From Paucilactobacillus wasatchensis (GTDB lineage: Bacteria; Bacillota; Bacilli; Lactobacillales; Lactobacillaceae), in the NCBI RefSeq assembly GCF_000876205.1, contig NZ_AWTT01000021.1, forward strand, positions 1 to 34,101: a DNA stretch of 34,101 bases, given 5' to 3'. Made by a program: the position numbers and the translations under genes. The stretch's first letter is position 1; each line of letters starts with the position of its first letter. The notes beneath the pieces are model-generated. The model worked only from the letters and a program-made list of their open reading frames with translations, was not told the DNA's origin and did not search any database. Shown piece by piece: positions 1 through 8,541 of the stretch.

Positions 1-2178
1 GATAAATTCACCGTCATTAGCGACAAATTTGGCAACCTTATTCGACATTTCCTGCCCATCGTACACGCCATAACACAATGCGTAGGCTGAAGCGTGGTGG
101 GACGTATGCTTGTTAACCGTTAGATCTTCATTCAATGAATCATAGAATCGACCACTTTGCTTGTCGTACAACCGGGCAATCATCTGTTCTTTGATTGTAT
201 TGGCCCGTTTCGTGAAGTAAGGTACATCTCCATCATGCCCTGTTACTTCAGCAATTTGTGCCATCACCTGGTAGGCACCATAGAAAACGGCATTGAACGG
301 TGTATTATATTTGCCTTCAACAAAGCCGTCTCGTTCTGGAATCGGCCAGTCAACCAAGCCATTATTAGTCACCAAGCCAACCTTTTCATCAAAGTTATCG
401 ACGCCTTTACCATTTTTTAAGTTGCCCATAAAGTCTGATGACGCACCATCGAAACTATCCTCACCTTTACCACGATTTAGTTTGATCTTCAAATTTTCAT
501 AACGCTTATTAAGCAAAGCACTATTACCGGTGTACATGTAATCTAGCCATGCCATTTCAATATTGAATAACTTATAAGCTTCGGGCCAGGTTGGATTATC
601 AATTAAATAATCCAGCGTATGCCGGTCGAGTGAATAGTTAGAAGAAACAACAAAACTGGTTAATCCGTTGACTAACAAATCGCCTTCATATGGACGTCGT
701 TCACGTGCTTGAGAGTCAACAAAGATATCTTGATTGGTGGCCTTAATAGTGTATTTAGACAACTCATATTCTCTGTTTAATAATTCGTTGTCGCTGCTAA
801 ATTCACTTTCGTTTTCGTCAAACGGCTGCTCAATTGCCCAACCATTAATTTCATCAGTATTCAGTTTGCCTTCAAAACCAACTAATTCGACATATCGGAA
901 ATTCTTTACTTGGAAGGTCGTAAATTCATTGGTGCCCGCAACCAATGTCCAATTTTCTACGTAATCTGGACCAGCGGCAATATGGTGACGGACGTGCCCG
1001 TCTTCATTCAGTTGCTCACCCATCAAAACATTAACTCGTTGTGCTACGTCACTACTTAAGTTAATTGATAAACTACCAATGATTTCTTTACCAAGATCGA
1101 GTAAATAATTTTGCTCACCTAATTTAGTAACTTTTTTGGTCGGCTCATTAGTCTTAAGCCGGGCAGAATTTTCGCTACGATAGGGAACTAAAACTTCATT
1201 ATCAGCAATTATTTTGTCAGAATTAAATTGAGCGTTTGCCCAGTTATTATCATTAAAGTTAACATTTTGCCAACCTTGTGGATAAAAGCGCATATCAACA
1301 TTTTCCGACACCATGCCAAAGTAAATACTGCGAATCTTAACACCGTAGTCACCGAAAGCACTAGATGCATCTAATGCTTTCCAGTTTTCGTCAGTAACGA
1401 GCAATGTGACATTTTTACCATCGATTGTAAATAGATCTAATTTAGCCCAAAATGCGCGACGTTCTGTGGTGCCACCGACTAAGGCACTAATCACATTGTC
1501 GCCATTTTCAAGATACTCTGTCACATCATATTTGTTGTAATAAACACCAGTCTTATCAGCGTCACCGTAATAATCAGCTTGAGCCCTAGCTGAGCCGACA
1601 CCAACATTTTTACCATTGACATTTAAGTCAAATCCCTGAATGAACTGTGCCTCACTACCATGCGAAAATGCTGTAATAAACGCACTATCTACATTTTCTT
1701 TATTGATTTCAAATTTAGGACTCCGCAAGAATGCTACATTTCCTAACTGCGCCAGCTGTTGCTCACCCTTATTTTCTGCAGGACTCCATATACCGTGTAA
1801 ATCTGCAGTATCAATCACATCTTGACAGACAAACTTTTCTGGCTCAGAAAAGTAGCTAATGTTGTCATAATTATCCTTGACTCGCACTTGCCAGTAATAT
1901 AGCCCTCCGTCAGCAAGTTGGGCCTTTAATTCTGGCAAAACCACTGAAGTGTTATTTGCAGAATCAACCCAACCACTGTCATAAAAATAATTTTGATTGG
2001 CAATATCATGCAATCGCTTAACTAACACAATTTGAAATGCCTGCTGAAAACTCTGCTCGGCATATGCATGATCCCACCAACTAAAATGTGGTTCATTTGT
2101 CACTTCGTACGCAAAATCAAGTAAATCAACCCGTAAATGCGTTGGACCAACTAATTTTTCTAATTTTGAATCTGCCAA
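1..2178 (-). CDS. GH78 alpha-L-rhamnosidase, C-terminus beyond the window
   Basis: Expected to release terminal alpha-L-rhamnose from plant glycosides or pectic oligosaccharides. The frame is open for 726 codons from a TTG start at 2178-2176, preceded by a GAGGAAAT ribosome binding site, and runs off the window edge. The N-terminus has the beta-sandwich pattern of GH78 enzymes (PHFSWWDHAY, then YYWQVRVKDN). The middle holds a second beta-rich domain (LLDLGKEIIGSLSINL). The catalytic (alpha/alpha)6 domain carries DSQARERRPYEGD near residues 488-500, matching the GH78 acidic motif with its D, E and GD residues. The second catalytic Glu expected further on is not in the window. No signal peptide is visible, so the enzyme is probably cytoplasmic and acts on imported oligosaccharides. 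It starts 35 nt after the GPH symporter stop, so the two are likely cotranscribed. The family is firm; the natural substrate is unknown. Confidence 0.9.
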   Translation of the reverse strand, partial: MADSKLEKLVGPTHLRVDLLDFAYEVTNEPHFSWWDHAYAEQSFQQAFQIVLVKRLHDIANQNYFYDSGWVDSANNTSVVLPELKAQLADGGLYYWQVRVKDNYDNISYFSEPEKFVCQDVIDTADLHGIWSPAENKGEQQLAQLGNVAFLRSPKFEINKENVDSAFITAFSHGSEAQFIQGFDLNVNGKNVGVGSARAQADYYGDADKTGVYYNKYDVTEYLENGDNVISALVGGTTERRAFWAKLDLFTIDGKNVTLLVTDENWKALDASSAFGDYGVKIRSIYFGMVSENVDMRFYPQGWQNVNFNDNNWANAQFNSDKIIADNEVLVPYRSENSARLKTNEPTKKVTKLGEQNYLLDLGKEIIGSLSINLSSDVAQRVNVLMGEQLNEDGHVRHHIAAGPDYVENWTLVAGTNEFTTFQVKNFRYVELVGFEGKLNTDEINGWAIEQPFDENESEFSSDNELLNREYELSKYTIKATNQDIFVDSQARERRPYEGDLLVNGLTSFVVSSNYSLDRHTLDYLIDNPTWPEAYKLFNIEMAWLDYMYTGNSALLNKRYENLKIKLNRGKGEDSFDGASSDFMGNLKNGKGVDNFDEKVGLVTNNGLVDWPIPERDGFVEGKYNTPFNAVFYGAYQVMAQIAEVTGHDGDVPYFTKRANTIKEQMIARLYDKQSGRFYDSLNEDLTVNKHTSHHASAYALCYGVYDGQEMSNKVAKFVANDGEFI

Positions 2179-2213
2179 TTTTATTTCCTCTTTTCAAAAA
2201 TCCATGTACCTTG

Positions 2214-3728
2214 TTACTTGTCGTCTGGCCAAACTTTTTCGTAGGCCACTCCAGTTAAGTCCTCAACTGTTTTAGCTACGTTAGGCTCGACATCTGCTTT
2301 ACTACCACCATCTCTCAAACGATCAATTTCATTCAAAACAATTTCATGCGATTGTTTATTCAGCTTGAACGTCAAAGCAACCAGTAGTGCCAGTACCACT
2401 AAACCACCAGTTCCGAATAAAAGGATGTTGGCAATCGCTTTTTGCGCCACTACTGGCTCACTAGCGGCATTTTTAACGAAGCCACTGTCATCAAGAACAA
2501 ATCCAACTGCGATTGTCGCCACAGCCACCGTCGACTTCCGGGTGAAACTCATCACAGCCGCAAAGATACCAGCTCGACGACGTTTGGTAACGATTTCATC
2601 CAAATCCGGAATAAATGGAAACACGTTCCAAGGTGTAAATTCCAAGGTTGCACGACCGATTTGATAGAATAATGAAATTACAAACAGAATCAAAATAATG
2701 TGACTCTTAATTCCTAGCTTGAAAACGAAGTAATAACCGAGCAACATCACTAGCATTAGGCCATACCCGGTTGTGTACAAAAACTTAGGGCCAAACTTAA
2801 CCATTGCAAACCCGGCCACAATGGTGACCAGTAATCCAATCAGGGAAAGTGACAACATGTTGGCAGCAACGGTAGCGGACAAGCCTAAACAGTAAATACA
2901 GAAATAGGCGAATACAGTGTTGAATGTATCCTTACCAGTAAATGAAAACAGATAAATCAACAAGTGTTTCCTAAAACTTTTAATTCTTAGCGTTGACCCA
3001 TAATCGGCCAACAATCCCATAAACCTGCTCCAAAGACTTCCTTCATTAACTGAATCTTTTTCCAGTTCCTTTTCCATTTCTGGTGTCACTGGTTTTTCCC
3101 AGGTAACTGAATAACAAATGTAGACACCAATGACAAAAATAATTGCAAACATTGTTCCATTAATTAAGAATGGTGTTGGCGTATGCTGACCTAAAATGGC
3201 AAATAATTGACCGGGAATAAATGTAGCCAAGAAGGTGGCACCAGCGGAAATAAACATTCGCGCTGATGATAATTTAGTTCGTTCGTTATAGTCATCCGTC
3301 ATTTCATTGGGTAATGTTTCATAAGGAATCATCATTGCGCTGGAAATAACTTCAAACACCATGTAAGTTGCAAAATAATACCAATACGACATTCCCGCAA
3401 TCCACAACGTGATATACAGGAGCATCAATGGCGAGCCAATCAACAAGAAGAAGTGGCGACGACCAAATCTACGACCTAACTTGGTTTTATAAAAATTATC
3501 CGTTAAGCTTCCCATTAATAAACTACAAATTGCGTCTGCAACACGAGCAGCTCCGATGATTGAAGCACCCTGAACCGCAGTTAAATTACAATAGGATGTG
3601 TAGAAAAATAACATCCAGGCCCCAATAATTGTCATGGAGCCACCACCAACGAAATCAACAACCCCGTATCCAATGCCGCGCCAGACGGTTATTTTTCGCG
3701 GGGTGTAAACTTTGTTCTTCTTTTCCAT
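2214..3728 (-). CDS. GPH-family sugar/glycoside:cation symporter
   Basis: A 504-residue polytopic membrane protein of the glycoside-pentoside-hexuronide (MelB-like) branch of the MFS. It probably imports the rhamnosylated or uronic oligosaccharide used by the rhamnosidase downstream. Family signs are the start region with GVVDFVGGGSM, the segment ARVADAICSLLMGSLTDN (helix 2 and the following loop), the basic loop KLGRRFGRRHFF, and YETLPNEMTDDYNERTKL, which corresponds to the conserved central loop of this family. About 12 hydrophobic segments are present. There is no EIIA-like C-terminal domain of the LacS kind; the tail after the last helix is short and charged. The ATG at 3728 is preceded by a GGGG-rich stretch. 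The promoter region carries an operator-like palindrome and a cre-like site shared with the uronate genes near 31.4 and 32.4 kb. Substrate is inferred from context only. Confidence 0.88.
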   Translation of the reverse strand: MEKKNKVYTPRKITVWRGIGYGVVDFVGGGSMTIIGAWMLFFYTSYCNLTAVQGASIIGAARVADAICSLLMGSLTDNFYKTKLGRRFGRRHFFLLIGSPLMLLYITLWIAGMSYWYYFATYMVFEVISSAMMIPYETLPNEMTDDYNERTKLSSARMFISAGATFLATFIPGQLFAILGQHTPTPFLINGTMFAIIFVIGVYICYSVTWEKPVTPEMEKELEKDSVNEGSLWSRFMGLLADYGSTLRIKSFRKHLLIYLFSFTGKDTFNTVFAYFCIYCLGLSATVAANMLSLSLIGLLVTIVAGFAMVKFGPKFLYTTGYGLMLVMLLGYYFVFKLGIKSHIILILFVISLFYQIGRATLEFTPWNVFPFIPDLDEIVTKRRRAGIFAAVMSFTRKSTVAVATIAVGFVLDDSGFVKNAASEPVVAQKAIANILLFGTGGLVVLALLVALTFKLNKQSHEIVLNEIDRLRDGGSKADVEPNVAKTVEDLTGVAYEKVWPDDK

Positions 3729-3792
3729 TTCCTAACCCCCAAATAAATTGACGATACCCAGAACCACTAAATGAATTATTGCAATATTTTCT

Positions 3793-3808
3793 TACTGGTA
3801 TATCAGTA
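3793..3808. promoter_or_regulatory. Palindromic operator candidate (GntR/UxuR-like)
   Basis: TACTGGTATATCAGTA is a near-perfect palindrome overlapping a possible minus-strand -10 box (TATACT, 3810-3805). Read on the minus strand it contains CTGATATACCAG, very close to the sites at 31426-31440 and 32354-32368. A weak -35 (TTGCAG) lies at 3832-3827. The centre resembles the GGTATACC core known for UxuR/ExuR-type GntR regulators. Binding by the GntR protein at 31566-32255 is inferred. Confidence 0.55.
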
Positions 3809-3831
3809 TAGAGTGAAATATGAAAACTGCA

Positions 3832-3845
3832 ATAAAGCGTTTTCA
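3832..3845 (-). promoter_or_regulatory. cre-like site upstream of symporter
   Basis: On the minus strand TGAAAACGCTTTAT fits the CcpA consensus TGWAANCGNTNWCA at 12 of 14 positions (the final CA is lost). It lies next to the operator palindrome and touches the weak -35 region, so catabolite repression of the rhamnosidase operon is plausible. Confidence 0.45.
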
Positions 3846-4088
3846 CATTTTACCTGTTATTCGTGCGCATTTGCGCACAAACTCACTAGTAGCAGCGCCT
3901 CACAAAATTATTTAAAATTAGTGACCACTTTCAAAATATGTGTTTTTGTTACTCTGATAGATACTTTTGATAACTTTGGTATTATGTTGTTATTGCTTTT
4001 TAAGACGGTTAATATTTTACTTCTTTTGGGATTGGTATACTCCTCTTTTGAATTGATTAACCAAGCAAACAGCCACAGAAACTTATGT

Positions 4089-4148
4089 ATAACAGAAAAG
4101 AGCACTTTACGATTCTAAGCTCAAATCGTAAGTGCTCTTTTCTGTTAT
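4089..4148 (-). terminator. Long hairpin terminator after adhE
   Basis: An inverted repeat of about 25 bp (arms starting ATAACAGAAAAGAGCAC and ending GTGCTCTTTTCTGTTAT) lies 32 nt after the adhE stop. The T-rich part lies inside the distal arm, as often seen in lactobacilli. It is the variable core of a dispersed intergenic element (4067-4173) described in the findings. Confidence 0.75.
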
Positions 4149-4179
4149 GCTCCAGCCTCTATTCGTAGCTGTTTACACT

Positions 4180-6783
4180 TTATTTTTCTACATTTGTCCC
4201 TTCAAAATCATCAATCATAATCTGTTTTAAGTCAGCGATTAATGGTTCCTTTGGGTTAGCAGTGGTACATTGGTCTTCGTATGCTAATTCGGCCATGTTG
4301 TCGACTGCTTTATCAAATTCAGCTTTCTTAACGCCGTTAGCCTTCAAACTTAATTCAACACCCACTGAATGGGCTAAGTCGATGAATTTTTGGACTAATC
4401 CTTCAACTAATTCTTCATCAGTTGTGCCTTGAACTCCGACATAACGTGCTAGGTCAGCATAGTCCTTGTTGGCACGGAAGTATTCATACTTAGGCCATGC
4501 TTGTAACTTGCGTGGCTCTGTTGCATTGTAACGAACAACATGTGGATATGTGATGGCAATACATAGACCATGAGCTAAACCGAACTCGCCACCCAACTTG
4601 TGGGCTACCGAATGGTTAATTCCAAGAAATGCATTTCCAAACGCCATTCCAGCCAGTGTCGAGGCATTGTGCATTTCTTCGCGCGCATGGGCATCCCCAT
4701 TATACGAAGCGGTTAGGTTGTCAAATACCAACTTAGCAGCTTGCAATGACCATGGGCGGGTGTAATCTGATGCCAGCGCTGAAACAAATGATTCCGTTGC
4801 GTGCGTCAATACATCCAACCCAGAGTATGCAATCGTCTTCTTTGGTACAGTTTCAATAAATTGTGAATCAACAATTGCAACGTCTGGTGTCAAAGCATAG
4901 TCTGCTAATGGATATTTAACATGCGTCTTGCTGTCAGTAATCACAGCAAATGGTGTTACTTCTGAACCAGTTCCTGATGTAGTTGGAATCGCTACGAATT
5001 TGGCCTTGTTAGGCGTACCAAATCGGTATGTTCTCTTACGGATATCCAAGAATTTTTGCTTAGCGCCGAAGAAACTGGCTTCTGGATGCTCGTAGAATAA
5101 CCACATATTCTTAGCAGCATCAAGTGGTGAACCACCGCCTAAAGCAATAATTGTATCTGGTTCAAATTCACGAATTTGTTGTACCCCACGTTCAACCGTA
5201 TCTGTGGAAGGATCTGGTTCAATATCTGAGAAAATTTCATATTGAACTTGATTGCCGTTAGGACGACGTTTCAATTCATTTACAACAATGTCTGCGTAAC
5301 CATATTTAACCATGCTTGGTCCTGTAATCAACATCACCTTTTTAACATCTGGCATGTCTTCTAGGTAACGAACTGAAGTCTTTTCAAAGTAAACTCGAGG
5401 TAATTTTACCCACTGCATATTATTTCGCCGCTTTGCAATAGTTTTGACGTTCAATAAATCAAATGATGAAACGTTGTGCGAGATGGAGTTTTTGCCCCAT
5501 GAACCTGTTCCTAACGTTAATGAAGGAATCATTTCATTGTACATGTTACCAATTCCACCTAATGCAGATGGTGTGTTAACAATGACCCGACTGGCCTTCA
5601 TCTTCAAGCCGAATTTCAAGATTAAGTCATCATCTTCTGATTGAATTACTGCCGTGTGGCCCAAACCACCAAAGTGCAGTAAATCATCACAAGTTTGAAA
5701 TGCCTCTGCTTGAGTCTTAGCCCGATACATCGACAGCACAGGGGCCAACTTTTCCCGTGATAACGGCTGTTGCGGGCCAACACCTGTGATTTCAGCAACT
5801 AATATCTTAGTGTCATCCGGCACTTTGATTCCTGCTAATTCGGCAATTTTAACGGCAGACATACCAGGAATTGGGCCTTTAACGCCGCCACGCTTTTCAT
5901 CAAACATTGCATCAGATAGCGCTTTTTGATCTTTTTTAGCAACAAAGTAAGCCTTATGTGCCTTGAATTCAGCCTTAACTTCGTCATAAATGGCATCATC
6001 AACAACGGCACTATTTTCAGAAGCACACACCATTCCATTATCAAACGTCTTTGATAGCAAAATATCATTAACTGCTCGTTTGATGCGTGCAGTTTTTTCA
6101 ATATAAACTGGGCCATTGCCAGGGCCAACGCCCAAAGCTGGTTTACCAGTTGAGTAAGCTGCCTTGACCATGCCCGGGCCACCAGTAGCCAGAACACTAG
6201 CAACGCCATCATTATTAATCAGTGCTGTAGTTGCTTCCAAACTTGGTTGCTCAATCCATTGAATAATATTTTCAGGGGCGCCTGCTTCAACAGCAGCATC
6301 CAACAAGATTTTTGCAGCTGCAGCACTAGAACTTTGCGCTTGTGGATGGAATGCAAAGATAATTGGATTACGTGTTTTAACAGCAATTAAAGATTTAAAG
6401 ATAGTAGTAGAAGTCGGGTTAGTAACTGGTGTAATCCCAGCAATCACCCCCAATGGTTCGGCGACTGTGATCAATTGTCGTTCCTTATCATCTTTAATCA
6501 CACCAACAGTTTTGTCATGTGCAATTGAGTGCCAAATATATTCAGAAGCATAAATATTTTTAACTGCTTTGTCCTCAATGACACCACGACCGGTTTCCTC
6601 ATATGCTAGTTTGGCCAATAACATATGCTTGTCAAGAGCGGCCATTGCCATTTGGTGCACAATATGGTCAATTGTTTCTTGATCGAACTGGTCTAATTTA
6701 TCCAAGGCCACATGGCCAGCTGCCACCAATTTTTCAATTGATTGATTCACATCAACTTTTTTTGTTTGGGGTTCTTTAATCAT
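4180..6783 (-). CDS. adhE: Bifunctional acetaldehyde-CoA/alcohol dehydrogenase
   Basis: Converts acetyl-CoA to acetaldehyde and then ethanol, reoxidising two NADH; this is the main electron sink of heterofermentative lactobacilli. At 867 residues it has normal AdhE length. The N-terminal aldehyde dehydrogenase half shows the catalytic Cys in NGMVCASENS (about residue 252) and the nucleotide-binding stretch TGGPGMVKAAYSTGKP. The C-terminal iron-dependent alcohol dehydrogenase half begins near residue 455 and shows GGGSPLDAAKNMW (NAD binding), TSGTGSEVTPFAVI, and the metal-binding block GINHSVAHKLGGEFGLAHG. The ATG is preceded by CGGAGGCAAAGAGA, an ideal ribosome binding site. It is monocistronic, with its own terminator and a promoter overlapped downstream by a Rex-type operator, which agrees with redox control. 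All expected key residues are present. Confidence 0.97.
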   Translation of the reverse strand: MIKEPQTKKVDVNQSIEKLVAAGHVALDKLDQFDQETIDHIVHQMAMAALDKHMLLAKLAYEETGRGVIEDKAVKNIYASEYIWHSIAHDKTVGVIKDDKERQLITVAEPLGVIAGITPVTNPTSTTIFKSLIAVKTRNPIIFAFHPQAQSSSAAAAKILLDAAVEAGAPENIIQWIEQPSLEATTALINNDGVASVLATGGPGMVKAAYSTGKPALGVGPGNGPVYIEKTARIKRAVNDILLSKTFDNGMVCASENSAVVDDAIYDEVKAEFKAHKAYFVAKKDQKALSDAMFDEKRGGVKGPIPGMSAVKIAELAGIKVPDDTKILVAEITGVGPQQPLSREKLAPVLSMYRAKTQAEAFQTCDDLLHFGGLGHTAVIQSEDDDLILKFGLKMKASRVIVNTPSALGGIGNMYNEMIPSLTLGTGSWGKNSISHNVSSFDLLNVKTIAKRRNNMQWVKLPRVYFEKTSVRYLEDMPDVKKVMLITGPSMVKYGYADIVVNELKRRPNGNQVQYEIFSDIEPDPSTDTVERGVQQIREFEPDTIIALGGGSPLDAAKNMWLFYEHPEASFFGAKQKFLDIRKRTYRFGTPNKAKFVAIPTTSGTGSEVTPFAVITDSKTHVKYPLADYALTPDVAIVDSQFIETVPKKTIAYSGLDVLTHATESFVSALASDYTRPWSLQAAKLVFDNLTASYNGDAHAREEMHNASTLAGMAFGNAFLGINHSVAHKLGGEFGLAHGLCIAITYPHVVRYNATEPRKLQAWPKYEYFRANKDYADLARYVGVQGTTDEELVEGLVQKFIDLAHSVGVELSLKANGVKKAEFDKAVDNMAELAYEDQCTTANPKEPLIADLKQIMIDDFEGTNVEK

Positions 6784-6812
6784 TCTCTTTGCCTCCGTGT
6801 CCGATTAATTGT

Positions 6813-6830
6813 TTGTTAACTAATTCACAA
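6813..6830. promoter_or_regulatory. Rex operator in the adhE promoter
   Basis: TTGTTAACTAATTCACAA matches the Rex consensus TTGTGAAWWWWTTCACAA except for one base in the left half-site and one C in the spacer. It lies just downstream of the adhE -10 box, over the expected transcription start, where bound Rex would block transcription at low NADH/NAD+. Rex control of adhE is established in other Firmicutes; here it is inferred from the site. Confidence 0.7.
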
Positions 6831-6835
6831 TTATC

Positions 6836-6863
6836 ATTATATTACACTTTTAAATTTTGTAAA
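6836..6863 (-). promoter_or_regulatory. adhE promoter
   Basis: On the minus strand a -35 box TTTACA (6863-6858, 5/6 match) is separated by 16 nt from a perfect -10 box TATAAT (6841-6836). Transcription would start near 6829, giving a leader of about 45 nt. Confidence 0.75.
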
Positions 6864-6967
6864 GGCATTTAAACATAAAATTTTTTAGCAGCAAAATATA
6901 CTGTTCCATAGGCTTGCAGTTCTTCACAAATCAGTTTACTGTTTGCTTGGTAGTATACTATAAAAGT

Positions 6968-6985
6968 TTGTGAAACTTTTAACTA
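6968..6985. promoter_or_regulatory. Second, weaker Rex-like site
   Basis: TTGTGAAACTTTTAACTA has a perfect left half-site and a 5/7 right half-site. It lies 105 nt upstream of the adhE -35 box, directly before the cre match. Confidence 0.35.
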
Positions 6986-6987
6986 AT

Positions 6988-7001
6988 TGTAATCGCTTTC
7001 A
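6988..7001. promoter_or_regulatory. cre site upstream of adhE
   Basis: TGTAATCGCTTTCA fits TGWAANCGNTNWCA at every position; the reverse strand TGAAAGCGATTACA fits too. It is about 125 nt upstream of the adhE -35 box, a position more typical of CcpA activation or an unseen promoter than of simple roadblock repression. Confidence 0.6.
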
Positions 7002-7061
7002 TTTTGTGATAAAAATTTTAAATACATTATCTATTTTTCTGTTTAATTAAACACAACTATT

Positions 7062-7079
7062 AAAGAAAGCGCTTTCTTT
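7062..7079. promoter_or_regulatory. 18-bp perfect palindrome, cre-related
   Basis: AAAGAAAGCGCTTTCTTT is a perfect palindrome whose core GAAAGCGCTTTC equals the high-affinity CcpA core but lacks the outer TG and CA. It lies between the adhE regulatory region and the DUF1836 terminator. It may be a low-affinity cre or an operator for another LacI-type protein. Confidence 0.35.
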
Positions 7080-7089
7080 TTTAGTCGAT

Positions 7090-7122
7090 AAAAAATCGCG
7101 CATCCAAAAATGGAATGCCCGA
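7090..7122 (-). terminator. Terminator of the DUF1836 gene
   Basis: Read on the minus strand, CGGGCATTCCA, a short T loop and TGGATGCGCG form a stem with one bulge, followed by ATTTTTT. It lies just after the stop at 7141. Confidence 0.65.
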
Positions 7123-7140
7123 TCAATTTCTTTATGCTTT

Positions 7141-7671
7141 TTACTGCTTAACTTTTTTAATACTCTGGGGTTTACCAGTCTTTTCCATCATGCGCAGCAA
7201 TTCTTCTGCCTTTAATTTTGTGACCACACTCTCTACTGCAACTTCCATTAAATTCTCGTTGATGGATTTCGCCTTAGTATCACCGACTGGTTGTTTGCGC
7301 AGACGTGCCATCAGTAATTCAACAAAATGATCATATGCTTGCTTAGGGTACTTCCGCAGTGTCACTTGGTCCATCCCTGACCGGATCACATCAATGGGAA
7401 AAGTAGCTTTTAACAGGCTAATCACTAAAATATCAGCAATATGCATCACTTGATACTTTTTCTTGATTGGTGCCAAAATAGCCTTATGTTTGACGTAATT
7501 GTTAATCATCGCTGGCGTCACTAAATCGAGTCCCATTGAACCAATTAGATTGTTAACATAAGCGACCACCTGATCCATATATAAATCGAAGTTAGGTAGT
7601 TCGTCCCATTTTGGTAAATTAATTTTCGCAAGATTAGTTTCCCAGCGCTCGTATTCTGTCATTGCATCCAT
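7141..7671 (-). CDS. DUF1836 domain-containing protein, putative regulator
   Basis: A 176-residue soluble protein of the DUF1836 family, which is common in lactobacilli and bacilli; its biochemical role is not established. The N-terminal part (LPNFDLYMDQVVAYVNNL) and the following LVTPAMINNYVKHK, about residues 48-62, fit the family pattern. The latter looks like the recognition part of a MerR-like helix-turn-helix (TPAMINNYVK resembles motifs that choose DNA). Residues 75-95 (YQVMHIADILVISLLKATF) match the next conserved helix. The C-terminus is Lys-rich. The ATG at 7671 is preceded by CGAGGTGAAATAA. It is followed by its own terminator and separated from the VanY gene by 73 nt. DNA binding is inferred, not shown. 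Confidence 0.75.
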   Translation of the reverse strand: MDAMTEYERWETNLAKINLPKWDELPNFDLYMDQVVAYVNNLIGSMGLDLVTPAMINNYVKHKAILAPIKKKYQVMHIADILVISLLKATFPIDVIRSGMDQVTLRKYPKQAYDHFVELLMARLRKQPVGDTKAKSINENLMEVAVESVVTKLKAEELLRMMEKTGKPQSIKKVKQ

Positions 7672-7744
7672 TTATTTCACCTCGTTCATTTGACTCAATG
7701 GTAACGCATTCACCTAGTTTTGTAAACTAGATAACCTTTGATTG

Positions 7745-8455
7745 CTACTTAGATAGTTTGGCAACATATTGTTCCAATGTTAGATGCTGTTGATGCATGT
7801 ATTTGGCATTGGCTTTACCAACATAGCGAAAATGCCAGGATTCATAGTCAATATACGTTGAACTTTTGCCATTTTTGGGATAACGCAGTACCCAGCCGTA
7901 CTTCCATGAATTTTTCTTCAACCATTTACCCTGGGCTGTTTTAGCAAATGCTTGTGTCACATCACTACCCGCCGCATTTTCGGCTGGCGTAACAAAATCC
8001 ATCGCTAATCCCGTTTGGTGTTCACTTGAACCGGCGGGATTGATTGTTTTAAGCGCGTCTTTCTTAGCTGCTGCGGCCGACATTCCTTTGGCTTCCCGTT
8101 CCTGCACGTTACGTGTCATTACGCCTTCTTGGTGTTCATACGAACGGTAGCCCGAGCCAGCTACCAGTTTTGCTCCAGCCTTGGCTGCTGCTTTCATTTT
8201 GTTGTAACTTGCTACTACCCGTGAATCGAGTTGTTGACTATTATCAACCGTGGTTAGTGTTGGTACAAATTTTGCATTTACTTGATGTTTTATGTTAACA
8301 ACTTTTAAATTCCAATCGCTTTTTTTTGCACTGCTTGGCACCTGTGCAGTTGTCTTGTTGGAACTAGTTTTATTAGTACTTGTGGTACCGCAGGCAGCTA
8401 GCAATAGCATCATTGTCCCAGCAGCCACTATGGCGGTTATTTTCTTCCAATTCAA
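7745..8455 (-). CDS. VanY-type D-alanyl-D-alanine carboxypeptidase lipoprotein
   Basis: Predicted zinc carboxypeptidase (M15B) that trims the terminal D-Ala from peptidoglycan stem peptides outside the membrane. The N-terminus is a lipoprotein signal: MNWKK, a hydrophobic stretch, then the lipobox LAAC with Cys22 as the lipidated residue. A Ser/Thr/Lys-rich linker follows. The catalytic domain (about residues 75-235) shows GSGYRSYEHQEGV, the zinc motif SSEHQTGLAMDF (His and Asp ligands) and YESWHFRYVG (catalytic Glu and the last zinc His). All expected catalytic residues are present. In lactobacilli such enzymes are housekeeping and do not by themselves imply vancomycin resistance. It sits alone, between the DUF1836 and BacA-like genes. 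Confidence 0.9.
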   Translation of the reverse strand: MNWKKITAIVAAGTMMLLLAACGTTSTNKTSSNKTTAQVPSSAKKSDWNLKVVNIKHQVNAKFVPTLTTVDNSQQLDSRVVASYNKMKAAAKAGAKLVAGSGYRSYEHQEGVMTRNVQEREAKGMSAAAAKKDALKTINPAGSSEHQTGLAMDFVTPAENAAGSDVTQAFAKTAQGKWLKKNSWKYGWVLRYPKNGKSSTYIDYESWHFRYVGKANAKYMHQQHLTLEQYVAKLSK

Positions 8456-8541
8456 AACTCATCCATCCCTTTTAAAATTAAACGTAGTCTCAGTTTAACA
8501 TTGATTTTAGCAGACAAATCAAAAAATAGATGAATTTAGTC

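Larger units (their letters stand above)
3729..4179. other. 451-bp intergenic region between symporter and adhE
   Basis: No convincing gene. The part nearest the symporter (3793-3845) holds a candidate minus-strand promoter, a palindromic operator and a cre-like site. The middle (3850-4065) is AT-rich and featureless to the eye. The distal part (4067-4173) is an inverted-repeat terminator element serving adhE. A 115-codon plus-strand frame here runs into the terminator and has no ribosome binding site or recognisable protein features. Confidence 0.7.
6784..7140. other. 357-bp intergenic region upstream of adhE
   Basis: No gene is seen. In order it holds the adhE ribosome binding site, a Rex operator, the adhE promoter, an AT-rich stretch with a Rex half-site (TTCACAA at 6923-6929), a second Rex-like site, a perfect cre match, an 18-bp palindrome, and the terminator of the DUF1836 gene. 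Confidence 0.75.

Noticed and set aside
1-2100. Several plus-strand frames of 60-87 codons
   Set aside because: All lie antisense to the continuous rhamnosidase frame and have no ribosome binding sites.
4033-4044. TTGGTATACTCC as a further GntR operator
   Set aside because: Only the central GTATAC core matches; it is 300 bp from the symporter start and more likely chance.
3771-4118. A 115-codon plus-strand frame upstream of the symporter
   Set aside because: No ribosome binding site or recognisable features, low-complexity Leu/Phe stretches from AT-rich DNA, overlaps the symporter promoter and ends inside the adhE terminator hairpin.
5835-6212. A 125-codon minus-strand frame inside adhE
   Set aside because: Out-of-frame shadow of adhE with biased composition.
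7745-8455. VanY-like protein as evidence of acquired vancomycin resistance
   Set aside because: No vanHAXRS genes are nearby; lactobacilli commonly carry such lipoproteins as housekeeping carboxypeptidases.
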